The notes below the pieces were generated by a model. It had not been told where the DNA came from, searched no databases, and saw nothing but the letters and a program-made list of their open reading frames with translations. Source: Phytoseiulus persimilis (taxonomy: Eukaryota; Arthropoda; Arachnida; Mesostigmata; Phytoseiidae). From it: a stretch of DNA of 64,000 nucleotides. Positions within the stretch are counted from its first letter, which is position 1. Each line of letters begins with the position of its first letter. Where the stretch lies: NCBI GenBank assembly GCA_037576195.1, contig CM075101.1:40300001-40364000 (forward strand), in the 5' to 3' direction. Of this stretch, positions 34,268-46,979 are shown piece by piece. The translations under genes and the position numbers were made by a program.

Positions 34268-34900
34268 TCCCCAATATTAAGCTCATGACCGGAGCCGCTC
34301 ATCGGCTCACATTCGAGTGGGCTCCTTCGAACAGGATTTCATGGAAAAGCGAGAACCGAGTTTTGCTGCGGAATCCATAACCGGTAGGGTGAGAACCGCG
34401 ACTCTGACTCATAAAATCAGAATAACTCGGCCCGGAGGGCTCTCAATCGGGAAACTGTTCTTTGAACAAAAGAGGGGGAAATCTCTGAATCCGGCGGAGT
34501 CTGCACAATCCATGGGATAATGAGATGAAAAAAGCTCGTAAGTTTGGGCACTGATGATCATAGAGAAATGGTTCTAGAAGGTTGGGCATCGGCGAGAGTA
34601 TCACTGAACCACATAAACGTGGGACCTTTCATCCAAGGAATTTCCAAGCGGTTCGGATATAAGAGCGAGTCAAGTGATTCCGAGAAGGTACTTCGATCCT
34701 CTAAGCGATTTCTTTGAGCTTCGAGGTGCGGTCCGCGTCTGGGGAGCATGATTGGAACTGATCTCGTTGTACGAAACATGGCGGCTGGACGAGGTTCAGA
34801 GTGGTTCTGTTGTCCGCTCGGACAATCGATACGTCGACTCGCAACTCGACTGACGCAACGGTTCTTCGGTGGCCCAGAGTTCTGATCTCCATTTCGCTTT
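34268..34900. other. No gene recognised
   Basis: Minus-strand frames at 34779-34558 and 34892-34701 could belong to the spliced candidate to the right, but their splice sites are unclear. Confidence 0.35.
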
Positions 34901-35876
34901 TCTCAGGCTCCCGACGGGCTATCGAAGGACATTGCTCTCAGTATTCCGGGGGAGGGTCGCTGGACCTGAGTGTTCAGTCCTTCGACTTTGAAGCAGCATG
35001 TCCGTTTCAAGTTGCGCCAATATTATTTACTGTATCCCATGGAATCACATTGGCTTTGAATGGCTTAGCCTTCGAAATACTTCCGTACGTCGGAGAGAAC
35101 GGTCTTCCTGTCTCGTTTGCAGGGAGACGAGGGTCGTGGCGGATGGTTGGCTGACTCGCTTGGACGGTCAGAGGAATCTTTGTGATATATGTGTGCACGG
35201 AAGCATTAATTCCTTCCTCTAGTATCCCGATCGTCTCGACGATCAATGACGCTTTTGCGAACGGCTCTCTCGGGCTACTTCGATGGATTCAGATTTCCAG
35301 ACTTAATGAGGATCAAGCATGAGGATCATCTGGGGGGAGGGAGGTCAGAGCAGCTCTTGGGGAAATAACATTGAGAGAAATTCTCCGCATTTATGCTCCT
35401 GAAGAGCTTGGGCCTGAGTGCTGGCATTCGAACGCTTCGGATTTATGGAGGATCCATCTTGTACACCACAGATGACGACCAAACGATGCACCGAGCCCCT
35501 GAGCAGAGGAGGCGGTGCAGATGGAATCCTCATGAGAGCTTGAGCTTTTCAATGTATCCGAGCAACTACGGTTCGAGAATGCTGTGGAATGGGGAGAAAT
35601 GTCCGATTCAACGAAACGCTTCGTCATTCCTCCAAGATTATCGAGGAGTTTTTTGAATACGGAGTGATGCACACACTGGAGCAGGTCGTCATGCAACAAC
35701 TTACATTCGGCACCTGGTCGCAAAACCCTCCATCCTCTCAGCTCTGGTGCCGGTACCGTGGACATCACCGAAAATCCGGATAAACTGTCCGGCGCGAGTT
35801 CGAAATTCTCTTCCTCTTCTGGTGAAGCAATCACTCGCTTTGGACTGACTCCAAGGCTGCCGAGTGTGGTCAGCAA
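34901..35876 (-). CDS. Possible multi-exon gene, family unknown
   Basis: Two minus-strand stretches read like protein. The frame at 35876-35391 contains LLHDDLLQCVHHSVFKKLLD and a serine-rich tail. The frame at about 35270-35030 contains SLIVETIGILEEGINASVHT, then LPANETGRPFSPTYG and KAKPFKANVIPWDT. The second ends at a possible GTAAAT donor (35028) and could splice to a short exon beginning after ACACTCAG at about 34966 (GILRAMSFDSPSGA, stop). The KPFKAxxxP phrase is reminiscent of TPX2-type microtubule proteins, but the evidence is too thin to name it. Confidence 0.3.
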
Positions 35877-36375
35877 TCACACTTATCATTATCACTCCCG
35901 CGAATCAAGGATCCATTGACGATGGAGCCAGTTTCGTTGGCAGCCTCCTGATGGCCTCTCTATGAAGTTCCGCAGCTGGTTTTCCGGCACAGCAACACTG
36001 GAAGCATGATAACTTCTGGGCACTCATCCTTCGCTCTGCAAGCCCAAACACCCCAGTCATGACCAGTGTGGCAAAAGCAAGGCTGCAAGCCGCACACAAT
36101 CGCCTCCTTAAGAAAGATAATCAGAATGCAGCGGAACGGATGCTACCCGCTTTGAAGGAGCTTTGCGGATGATGTTGATGATAGCTTGAGAAATGCTCGT
36201 AAGGAGAATCAGTCCAGAGTCCAAGATCGTGTTTCGGTTTGTCCAGATCAGCAGGTGCCCGAGCGTGATCAGGGGATCGGCTCTGATGGGGGGAGACTCA
36301 TCATGAGACGAATTCGTGTTCTTTCAGCAAAATGAGCAGCTCGAGCGGCTCAGAGGGCGCCTTAAATGAATTGAA
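35877..36375. other. No gene recognised
   Basis: Short frames only, leading into the foldback at 36376. Confidence 0.4.
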
Positions 36376-36597
36376 GAGCCAAGATTCAAAACATCGCAAC
36401 TCCAAATTTCGAACAGTCGAGTTCCCAGTCAGGGATTCATCGGACCACTTCCTGACAACGTTATTTCGCGCTCTTCTTTCAAACTCTCCACTTCGAGAAT
36501 GGCGCAAAATAACGTTGTCGGAAACTGCTCCGATGAATTTCCGATTCAAAACTCGACTTGAAGAAATTTGGAGTCATGGCGTTCTGAATCTGGACTC
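36376..36597. repeat. Long foldback (inverted repeat) with about 96-bp arms
   Basis: The reverse complement of 36376-36471 aligns without gaps to 36502-36597 at roughly 75% identity by eye, around a spacer of about 30 nt. Shared blocks include AAATAACGTTGTC, TCCGATGAAT, AACTCGACT and AAATTTGGAGT. Similarity fades outside the arms. It could be a foldback transposon, or a hairpin RNA source if transcribed. Open frames cross it on both strands (plus 36332-36601, minus 36549-36301), which is expected for an inverted repeat. Confidence 0.88.
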
Positions 36598-38065
36598 TTG
36601 AGTTATTCACAGCTCGGGACAATGGTTGCCCATAGGAGAGAGACTGCGAATAACATTCCAAGAGGGAAGTCTCGCTCCAGAACCCGGAGAATTCTGGCTC
36701 ACCAAGGATGAATCGCATCGAGAGAGTCAATCGGCGAGGATTGCGGGGGATTCAGATAGGTGGTGCCCTGACCGATTGGTTTCTTTTTTCGAAGTGGGGT
36801 AATAGGTGGGGTGTTTCGGAGAAAAGAACTGCCAGAACTTCCATTCACGTAACTCGAACCGAAGTTCTAAATTCAAAGCCGATCATTCCAACAGCGTTCC
36901 GCGTCCTCCTCGAAACGTCGAGGTTGTCCGGAATGCTATCATCATCGGATAGGAGATCGCTCGGGCGGAACCTCACTCGGGCTGACATTAGTTGTGAGCT
37001 CCTCGAGCTGGAGTGCGATTGAGAACTCGGATGCTTCTTCTTGGCGTGAGCTCAATGATCAGAAAATAGCCCATGTTTCCAACCCGCACTGCTGAAGGTG
37101 ATATCGGAAGAGGAGTACCGACCACATGTCCAGAGAGTTCAGGAGGGACGAAGGCGGGACTCTCTCCGAGACCTTGAACATGACGGCTCCAGAGCTCCCT
37201 CATAGGAGGCAGGCATTCTTAGAGCGCCCCTCGAGCTATTCCCCATGAGCTGGCTCGACCCGGTGACCCCCGTGTAATCCAAGACTTGTTTGACATTTCT
37301 CACTCACCGAAACCCATGACGCTCAGGTGGGGCCGCGGTTTCCGTCGAAGGAAGAATATGCAGCTACAAGAAACGTTTCTGAAAACAGTATTTCGCAAAA
37401 GAAACAGAACACAGGCTGGAGTCCACACGATTTCTGGCGGGGAAACCGTCCGAACCAGAGCTTTTAAACAAGAGGCGCGACGAAAGGGAGCTCCTCCATC
37501 ATAGCGGAGGAAAGTTCCCAGGTCCTCATGTGTTCTCTTCGATGCCACTCAGATCTCCGATGTTTATTGATCCCTTCCATATTCTCCCCGACGATCGCGG
37601 GCCGACAAGCTTATGGCGCCGCCTCAGAAACATCGGCGGGTTACGAAAACAGGGTTCGACGCACTAACAAAGCTCTATCAACCCAAACACAAAGTCGATG
37701 GCTGTGGGGCGCAGTGGGAAGGAAACCGCGGAGACCAGAAATCACACTTTTTCCTTCTCGTTCGCTGGATCAGTTGTCAAATCGATCCGATTTATCAGCC
37801 GTTGTATCGGTGAGCCAGGCAGCCCCGTAAATTTATCTTATCTCAAGGGTTTCTATTTCGTCATGATAAACGGTCGGGTCGATAGCTCCATTACGGCAAG
37901 TGTCGTCATTCGGAACAAAACGACTTGGGGCTCATGTTCTACTTTTGGTTCTTGATCTCATTATGTCTCGATCATGTACGATCTTGCATAAAATCGGTTC
38001 GAAAGCGAATCCCTGACTCGATCTCAGAGCTCCGATCGATCGGATGAAGCGAAACAAGTTGCGTA
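36598..38065. other. No gene recognised
   Basis: Overlapping short frames without motifs. The right edge is the 3' flank of the SLC22 gene. Confidence 0.4.
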
Positions 38066-38071
38066 TTTATT
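38066..38071 (-). promoter_or_regulatory. Polyadenylation signal AATAAA (SLC22 gene)
   Basis: Lies 235 nt beyond the SLC22 stop on the minus strand. Confidence 0.35.
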
Positions 38072-38305
38072 ATTGCGGATGATGACACTTCGGAAGATAC
38101 ATTCGATCTTCCATCATATCGCGTAATACGTATCATCTCGCTGTCGCCTCTAGAGCTGACTGGAACTTCGTCAGCTGCCGAGATTCGAGAGCGTTCGCTG
38201 AGGATCGAAAACATTCACGACATTAAAACCGCACAGGAGTGCGTTTTGGATGGTGGATGTCCTCTTTGTTGCTCTGCTGAGTTCGAACTCCGACCCGTAG
38301 CCCTC

Positions 38306-41300
38306 TCAGGGACTCGGAACAACTCGCGAAGCCTGAGTTTGCTGTTTGGCGTTCTTCATTTTGCATCGAGTCTCGTGCAGTGTGTCGTGCAAGGAAGAAG
38401 TCGAGGTTTCCGGTAGAACAGTCGACCAGAGGAATGCGATTACGACCACGAATGCGCAAAGCAGACTGCTCCATTGGGTGCCCTGCAACAAGTCACTGCC
38501 TTCTGATATCTAGAATCGAACGAACCGTTGCTGCTCATGAACGTTTTCTCCTTGAGCATAAAGCGAGACTTCCATCAGTTTCAAACAAGTTTCAGCAACA
38601 CTGTGCACTCATGGGATCGCTCCAATAGATTCCAACACTTCCAGTCTCGATCACTCACGAGTCGGTTCATAAATGGTGATACGATGGCACCAACACGCGA
38701 CATGGTGAAGGAAGTTCCAACAGCCAGCGATCGGACTTCGGTGGGAAAGCACTCAGCCACATGAACCACGAGTAAAGAGAATAACACTTGCGAGGCCCAT
38801 TTTCCGATGCTCGCAAGGACGACTTGGATCCAGGCGGAACCTGGAAAAGTTCCTCTTTAGCCCCGTCAAGCGGTAGAGGGATTTTTTAGTGATTTACTCG
38901 AGCTGGGCGGAGGGCTCCATTTTCCCACGGAATCAATTCCTTCCAGACCAACCTCGCTCGCTCCGCAGTGTTCTCACCTTGAGGGAGGAACGCAAGCAAC
39001 AGGGTCGCCACAAAAGATGGAAGGTGAACCCAGAGATATAGAGTTTTCCGTCTGAGCTTCTTCAAGGTGAAGTAGGAGATTGGGATCAATGGGAGTTCGA
39101 GTAGCCCGGAAACGAATAGGTTGAGATGCGGATTGTTCCCAACGTCGACGATGAAGAAGATGAGCGAAAAATACAATAATACTGATACTGCGCTGAAAAG
39201 AATCATTTGAATGACTGACCCTCGCAGCATACCCAACGTGCTCAGGATCTTGTTCTGCCGCTTACACAGAGATAAAAACCCTCTTCTTGAGCGCTTCCAA
39301 GTCTGACCCCGATTAGGTCGAGCCGCGGGATTGAGAAATACAGCTGGTCGAGGACGGTCGCGACTACGCGTCGTGAGTTCTTACGGGCAAATAGCTCCTT
39401 CCGGTTTTTCATTGAATTGAATTGGATCGAGCAGCGGTGATTGAACACAAAGTTCTTGATGTTTTTGGAATGGCTACGAAGGCCGATATTGGTTTGAAAG
39501 GTGTCAAGAGAGTAATGGACCAGTTCGGGATAAAATCGATCGAATTTTCGCTCGTGACGATCATATTGTTTTGTGCCTTTTCGTCGCCTTCGACTCGTTA
39601 TCTGGTCTTGGATGCAGTTCTGTTCAGATGGCGGTAAGTGGGAATCGGCTGCGCACTGGCTCGTCGTATCGCTTGATTTCTAAACAGTACCATTTAAATC
39701 ATGCGGTCTTGTGGCCATTTTTGCATCATGACGCAATCACGCGCTCGACATCAGGCTGCCCAGGCAGAACTTCTTTTCTCTTTATCTGTGGTCTTGGTAT
39801 TTCGCCAGAATCCAAGACCACAGATAAGGCCGACAGACGGACAGACGAATGGACGGATTCGAGGGCAGAAAACCGGTCGGGCGAAACGAAGATCTCTGCT
39901 TTCGTCAGACAGGTGCTATCGGATGAGCTGCGAGAAAACGTTGCCGCCCAACCATGACATACGACCAAACATGATTCTATGACGAAATCATCTTCCACTT
40001 ATTGTAGGTGGAACGAATATGGAGTGTGCGGAAACATGATGGCCGCGCAATGAGAAAGTTCACAAAACCTGGATTGTCCATGAAGTAAGTAAAACTCGAA
40101 GGAATATCTTACAATTGAATGTAGAAAGAAATCGCCATTTTCGCAATGTCCCAGTCCCTGAAGAGATCGAGGACGCTCGCTCTCCCGCTCACGATTTCCT
40201 GAGACAAAAAAATTATTTCTGTAAGAGGGTTCCAAAAAGCCAATGTGATACTTCGCGATCTGGTAGACGAATACTGCTCTCGAACGAAATTCTGTGGACT
40301 CGCATGGATTCCGGAAAAGTGGATTCCGATGAGATCATCACAAGCAAGGGGCATCCTTCCCCCCCCCCCCCTAGCGAAGGGCGAAAGACGGGCTGATATG
40401 GTCGCTGGATAGCGGAAAAACAGCTGAGATTGCGTGTGTTCAGAGTCCTCAACGAGTCTGTCGCCCGGGGACACTCTCCGAGTCTAACTGCTAGATTAGC
40501 TCTTGAATGAATGACCGATTCCGTATCTTCAAGTGTCCCATCGCTATATTGAACACTATCCTGAAAGGCGAAGCCTGTTCTCTCCGGACAAAGCTCATTG
40601 AATGCTCGATGCATTAAAAAATCATGAACACTTCCATCCGCGCCAGCCCGTATTCGGCGGAGGCCTTGGCACATCGTGAGGCGTCGGTCAGTGGAACAAA
40701 CTCGGCTGAATGTTTCTACTCGTGTTCCCATGAGTAGAGATCGAAAACAATCCTAGTCGGGGAATCCCAAAGTATATTATCCAAAGGTGACATGCCGACC
40801 CTCTCCAATACATCAGCAATCATGAGCGTCGGAGGCGTTCTGACGATTCTGGCGTTCGAGCGATTTAAGTAGGCATGATTGGAAGAGTTGATATCAGATC
40901 AGCTGGGAGCCGCGCCACAACGAATGGGCGAAAAGAGTTCGGGTTGCTGTGTGCCAGTACGAGAAATCAAGGTCATCCCAGTAAGGGAGGTTACCATTCA
41001 GGGTTGGTAGCAGTTTGGGGCAAACCCCAAATGAATGCGCAAATGTTCCTTGTTTGCATCTGTTAGCTCTTTTGGTTTCACCAGCTCTCGAAAGCTGTCG
41101 GCACTCCTTTAGTCAACGGTTTTTTTCCAGTGGACGGCGATAAAACTTCGTACAGGATGATTACCTACTTAGTCGAGCATAGCCTTCTATTTTTGTAGCG
41201 TTACATTCAAGATTGCGACGCTTTGACCTCGGTTCAGATGTGGCCGAAGGCGAGAGCATCGTTTGTCGTAAACCCAAGCGATATGGGAAGCTGGAAATAT

Positions 41301-42756
41301 CGAGGAATCTCTCCCGTGTTATACGTTTTGTGAGATTTGCGCCGCTATGACCTGGAGTCGATAGGAGAATATCACACTGGGAGCTCCGAGTTTTCAGTTC
41401 TAATATTTCTGACGCAGGAAGCCTGAAAGGGTATGGCGCACATAGAACCTACGTGTGCTCGAGTTGCAGAGGGTAGCACGAATGACATAACTCACCTGAT
41501 TGCGACTGTCGATTATTCTGTCTACGATGGCGGGATCTTTGAAGTCGTTCTTCGCAGCTATTCGTTGCAATAAATCTCTGGACGCATCGATTCTGCCCTT
41601 GGCAACAAGCCACCTGGGTGATTCATCGCAAAACCTGTCAAAACGTTGGGAGTTTTACTCTCTGTACACTGGAAGCGCAACAAAATGCGTCTCTTGAGAG
41701 AAATCGAGGGTCCTCACCACCAGACGAGGAAATTTCCGAGCACAGGGACAACCAAGCAAAGTTGGAGGTATCTCCAGTCTCGGACGAAGTAAGTGCAAAT
41801 CGGCAGTAGGATGAGCCCAAAAATCCAGCCAACTTCTTCGCATGTAGACACAAAAGCCCTCTGAGCCTGCCCGACGGATTCCATGGCTGAAATGTGAGCG
41901 TGCAGGTCCGCCTTCAGAATCGAGATAGAGGCATGGCGATCCCCGAAACGCACTCGGTCGCGTGTAACGAATTCACAGCTATACGTTCAAGAAGCGATGA
42001 TTCGTTTCCCCGAGTTTGTTTGTCTGGGAGCTGTCTGGAAATCCTGATCGCTTCGAGACGATATGCCATAGATCGACCGGCTCGACCAAAAAAACTCACC
42101 CAAGGTGAATGGAATGTTCTGAAGACCGCCATAGCCACAGGCTGTGAGGAAAGTGATCACTAGAATCCACGCGTAAGTGGGTGACAGCAGCAACGTCAAG
42201 TTGCCGATCACTTGAATCACAATACAGATTCCGAGCAAGGGCTTCCTACCGAACCAGTCTGAGAGATGGGAAAACACGAAATTTCCGACCATCAAACCTG
42301 CCATAAGCAGACTGTGATGAACCGAGGTCAGAACTGCATCGTCACACACTATACCAAACTAGACTCGAATGGAAAAGTTTTACTTTAGTGAAACGAGCTC
42401 GAACTCGCTCGGAAGCTCGCCGCTTCCGGGCTGCAACATTCGGCCGGCATTCCTCAGATATTCCCACTTACGTCCATCTGCATGGGCCTTTGCATCTCGC
42501 TCGTATCGAACTCCCATTCCGAGCACTTCTTGACGATGCCATCGTAGCGCGCAGAGCACCTCAGATCTACTTCCTGATTCTCGAGCCTCCAATCTTCTAA
42601 GGTTACGTTGGCTGGCGGTGCACACCAGTGAGCGAGCTTACTAGGTTCCATGAAGGATGGCGCCATCGTGAACCAAGCATGTGGAATGGCTACATAAGCG
42701 TTCAAAAACAGCACAGGCCAGTGCCATCTTCCTATGACTCCAAGGAAATCTTCCAT
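38306..42756 (-). CDS. SLC22-family organic cation/anion transporter
   Basis: Seven minus-strand exons: 42756-42472, 42358-42100, 41886-41718, 41634-41496, 39260-38978, 38840-38659 and 38482-38306. They total 1,494 nt, exactly 498 codons (497 aa), with consistent phases and GT-AG introns. The first exon encodes the N-terminal membrane segment and the large cysteine-containing extracellular loop ending CSEWEFDTSE, the hallmark of SLC22. Exon 2 follows with VCDDAVLTSVHHS and the MFS loop motif LSDWFGRKPLLG. Exon 4 has CDESPRWLVAKGRID, the usual loop after TM6. Exon 5 starts the C-terminal bundle, exon 6 has AECFPTEVRSLAVG with SRVGAIVSPF, and exon 7 the last helix with LPETSTSSLHDTL. A plasma-membrane transporter for organic ions such as carnitine or xenobiotics is expected; the substrate cannot be read. 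The fourth intron is 2.2 kb, large for this window. Confidence 0.9.
39261..41495. other. 2.2-kb intron of the SLC22 gene
   Basis: No exon is needed between 41496 and 39260 because the phases join. It holds a 16-bp perfect hairpin (39782-39797 with 39812-39827), a GACAGACGGACAGACG tract just after it, and a 13-C run (40359-40371). Insertion of repeats is the likely reason for its size. Confidence 0.5.
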
Positions 42757-45700
42757 TTTTCCCGCGGTTCAGTTTGGCTTCGGGGCGCACGGTTGCACTT
42801 TGAATTCAGCTTGGGAAAGATTCGAAAGTTTCTTTCATCTGATTGGCGATCGTTTCCGCACTTCAAACCGCGACTTCGAGACCGGAGACCGTCATCGATT
42901 GGGGACCGGCTTTCGCGCACTGCAGAGGGTACTTCATGGGACACTTCGTGAATGAATTGAGCTTTCAAGACTCTGCTAGCGGTCGATGCGATGGTCGACC
43001 TCAGGTCAACAATGAGGCGAGACGCGCTGAGCAAGCAGCGGACGTAGCCCTCTCTGCAAGCATGACAGCGGGTCAAGTTCACCGAGGGTAGAAATCTACC
43101 GGAGAGAGAGCGGGAACGTCTCTCAGAGACCGTGTGGACGGGCCGCGCGTCGTCGATCGGAAACCTTTCGCCGCGTTTCAATGTTGTTGACGTCGCCGTC
43201 GGACCGGGGACGTGGCTTGACGTTCTCAGATTCGGATAATGCTACTGGTTGTTCGGCTTGGGTCGTGGAACAGCTGACGAACCCTCAAACCCGGTCTTGA
43301 AACTCACGCGATGGATTGTTTCAGAAATGCATGAACCATCTCACAGGCTACGCGAATTCATTCAGTTAAATCACCGGTTTTGTGGGGCACGATCTTGTTG
43401 GCGGCAAGACTATAGCGGTATATGGATCGAGCTCACGTCTTCCGATCAGGATCGATTGAATTTCTCACGCGAGCGACAGAAGCGAAATAGCTCTGAAAAC
43501 AGGAAAACACCCTATAGCTCTGATGAGCATTGCCCGAGGTCACCCAGCGTGCCTTGCTTCATGAATCCCTCGTCGTACCGCAATTTCAAACCTCACACTA
43601 CAGGCTGGTGTAACTCAGAAAGAACAGGTAAGCCACAGCCATTACGGTGGGCTTGCTCCTGAAGCGACGATATGTACAACCCGGCTCAATATCAGGTGGT
43701 ACAGCTGGTTAGTCTGCGGATTCCGACTAGGAATTCAGTTCTTTCCGAATTCGCTGTCCCTGAATCGTCCAACGTTTGATTGAAGGGTTGAGAGTAACTT
43801 TCAGCGATCACAGGCACTCCCACAATAGGTCAGAGTCAGTCACGGCCTCTGAACATGCTTCAGAGCTCTCCCGTAATCCTGTAAAATGGCCCACGCTTGT
43901 CCTTCCTGGAAGGTGTAAACGTTCTGGAAACAACGAGCAGCCGGTCGATCCATTTCTGTTCTCATGAGAGTTTCAATCCCTGAGCTCGGTCGAGCCGTAG
44001 TTTCTCGAACCATTCGTGTGCCTTCGGGGAATCCCCGTTCCGCAGATAACCTACAGGAAGGAGGACCAGCAGTCATGTCGATTCTCATCATCGCCTCGAG
44101 GTAAGAGCGAAGACCTTCTCCCACTGGGGAGTGGTTTCGATTCCGCAAGCTGCCCCATGTTGAACAGCGTGTCTTTGCCTGGCAAATTGGAGCAACTGAT
44201 TCACAACAACGACCCCTTCCAACGGTGTGATCATCACTACCAATTCGTCGTTTTCGACGCTGTCAATCTCACCGCGCTCGCTGCAGTCACCATGTCTTCA
44301 CAGATGTAATCGGAGTGATCTCATTTCATCCTCGAGCTGCGCTTTGAGTTATGCGTGTCAGCATGCAATTGAGAACGAGAAGATCTAGCGTGAATCTCCC
44401 GTTTGATGTGCATAGCGCCTTCCGAGAGCGAAGACTTAGCTCCTCGTTCGAAAACATTGAATCCCGACGGTCTGTTTGAGCACCTGCTTCTTCCAGAGTG
44501 CTCTCCAATGGATAGAACGACGCAAATCGTCCTGATCGTTAGTCTAACTGAAGGTTGTCATCATCAAGCCTGATCAGCTCGAGTGCTTTCCATCAGGTGA
44601 CTCGCCCCTTCCACTCGGAGAATTCCCTCAAGTTGGAATTCGTTGCACAAACGAGTCTCGAGTCCGAGAAACGTCGGGCGCTTACTACAGTATAATCGTT
44701 CGATTCGAGCAGCAGCGAACTCGATCCCGAGTCAGACATAGCACGGGGACAACAATCTGCAAACTCGTGCTGACAAGCTCTGTCTCGAGCCAACTCGATG
44801 AATAATGAAGGACCTTGACGGACTGCCAATCCATTTGGTCTTGAAAAAAACACCAATCCAAGACCAGCCTCCTCTCTCCATCCACCGATGACGTCAGCGG
44901 AACGTCCACAAAGCGGCAGTAACGATTCTCACTGCGTATTTTCGTTCATTGTACGCTTTCATCGACTCACTGCGAGGAGCGATCCCGCTGCGTTGGGCTC
45001 GATTCTACCCAAGTTTCGGAAGTATTGTCGCCACCTTATTCCAGCTCCTGGAATCGACTCGAAACCTGACTTTTCGTTGGAAATAGATCTTGCGGGATTG
45101 CCCTCTCCCGAGCGATTGTCGAGTTAAAAACTGCCAGCAACTTCCTGAACAATCAACCAGACAAAGCAGAAATTGTTTCCCCGGAGATGTTCCACGTCGA
45201 TCGATAGTTTTCGCCAGTGGATTTCGGCCCCTTCTGTGATGTTTATGTGGTTCGGCATCTTCATATACGAGACTGAGATTTTCGTCATACATGTCTTCGG
45301 AGGTTGGGAGACAGCGCTCCGGTCTGCTCTGGCGAATATAATCGCGATGAACTACATATAACTACATCATTTAGGAAAATTACGTACTGCAGCAAACAGC
45401 TCTGCAACTTGGCTCTCTCCCTCAAGTGGATCCGTCCTCTGCGCAATGCTCATCACCAGGAACTGAAATTTGGATTGTACGCGAGAAATTTTGCGTTGAG
45501 AGCCGGAAAAAAGTCGAGAGTCACCAACAATGATATAGCATGGGGCCGAGTAGTATGACGTCTGTGAACCACTGGGCGATTGGATCAACAGGGCATGTAC
45601 CGTACGGCTGGACCCAACCCGACGAAGAGCTCTACGGCAGTTAGCGAAAGCTATTGATGACTTTCGGGTGAACTCCGAAGCAGACTTCTCTCGACAAAAA

Positions 45701-46560
45701 ACAGTTCCAGCCTCCAAACCAGCTGATCCTCCGGAAATATCGGATGGCAGGGGGTGTCCTAGACGTATCAGCTTGACTGAGCCAGCAGCGTCTCATGGGT
45801 GAGGATGCATTCCCCTATCGATGAAGACGCTCTATGGCCGGACACTTCCCCGCTCAAAAAAAAACCGTGCTCCACTCCAATACAAGAGCTCCAGTTCTGG
45901 AGCCGCTGACTACGAAGAATTCCCGCTTCTGATGCATTTCAGTGCGATGAAACTCGTTTCGAAACTTCCTACTAGATTTCCAGAATCCATCAAGAAGAAC
46001 GTATTAAGCACAGCGTCCACCCTGGGGTGTGCGAAACCATGCTTACATTCAAACGTGCTACGATTGCAGACTTGATGGTCGACGATTAGCACTTGAAACG
46101 CTCTGACTTTGAACTTGGTATTTTCAGTTTCAACGCTCCAGAACAGATGGACGTGTTCTTTGTGAAGTGTACCCCCCCCCCCTCGGAGATGGATTTTGGA
46201 TGGTTCGTGAGACAAAGCTATGGCTGCGAAATGAATGAAGATGAATTTTGGAAGATGAACTCCGAAGGGCTACATGCTCGAGTTTTCAGGCTTGAGACTT
46301 TCCTGGGAGTCTGCAATCAAGTTGGAAGTATTCGGATTTAGTCACTTGGAGGATGTTTGGGTTCTCTCCTCCGTCCGACGAGCTTACTGTTCTCGTGCAG
46401 AGATTAGCAGAAGGCGATGTGATTCCGCTGAGCGGCGCATGGATGGAACGCAAGTCTTGCAAAGGCGGGAACTCATCGGGGGCCGATTTCGCTCTCGAAG
46501 CCCCGGGTACAGCATACTCAGTTCAAGCGTCTGACTCGTCATCAATCAACGCGAAACGGC
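42757..46560. other. No gene recognised
   Basis: The first part should hold the SLC22 promoter. Frames such as 43249-43662 plus and 45717-45367 minus carry no recognisable motif. A short C run lies at 46172-46182. Confidence 0.35.
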
Positions 46561-46979
46561 CAGATACTTCATGCGCTGATTAACGTGAGCCACTGTCATC
46601 CACATGCTAGCTGAAAGACACAGTTTAGGAGAGAAACTTTTCATGCGTGACGTCCGTACTCGTCCCACAAAGCTCGCATGCTTATTGGAATCGCCCGAAA
46701 CGGTTAGTACATTAAGTCTCCGGCCCTGATCATAAAGAATAATGAGGGAAGTGAACTTCCTCGATAGTTTGGTACCTCCCTGTCGGAATACTTCATTTCC
46801 CAATGAGGTGAGGGACGAGTATAAGTCTCACGTGAAGTGAGGGGTGGGAATCGTCGACGATATGCGTCGATTCGAGGTTCCCCGACTCGTTATGCTCCAC
46901 AAAAACTATTGATATGTGCATGAACGGGCCATAGTCGACAAAAAATGGATCGAGAATCTCTAGAATCACTGTCTGTGGG
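46561..46979 (-). CDS. Possible two-exon gene fragment, unknown family
   Basis: A minus-strand exon from about 46979 to 46829 reads TVILEILDPFFVDYGPFMHI then VDDSHPSLH and stops at a strong GTGAGACT donor. An acceptor after TTCCGACAG at about 46780 continues in phase with KLSRKFTSLIILYDQGRRLN and a KHASFVGRVRTSR phrase. A second acceptor CTTTCAG lies near 46608. Upstream exons and the family are unknown. Confidence 0.3.
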
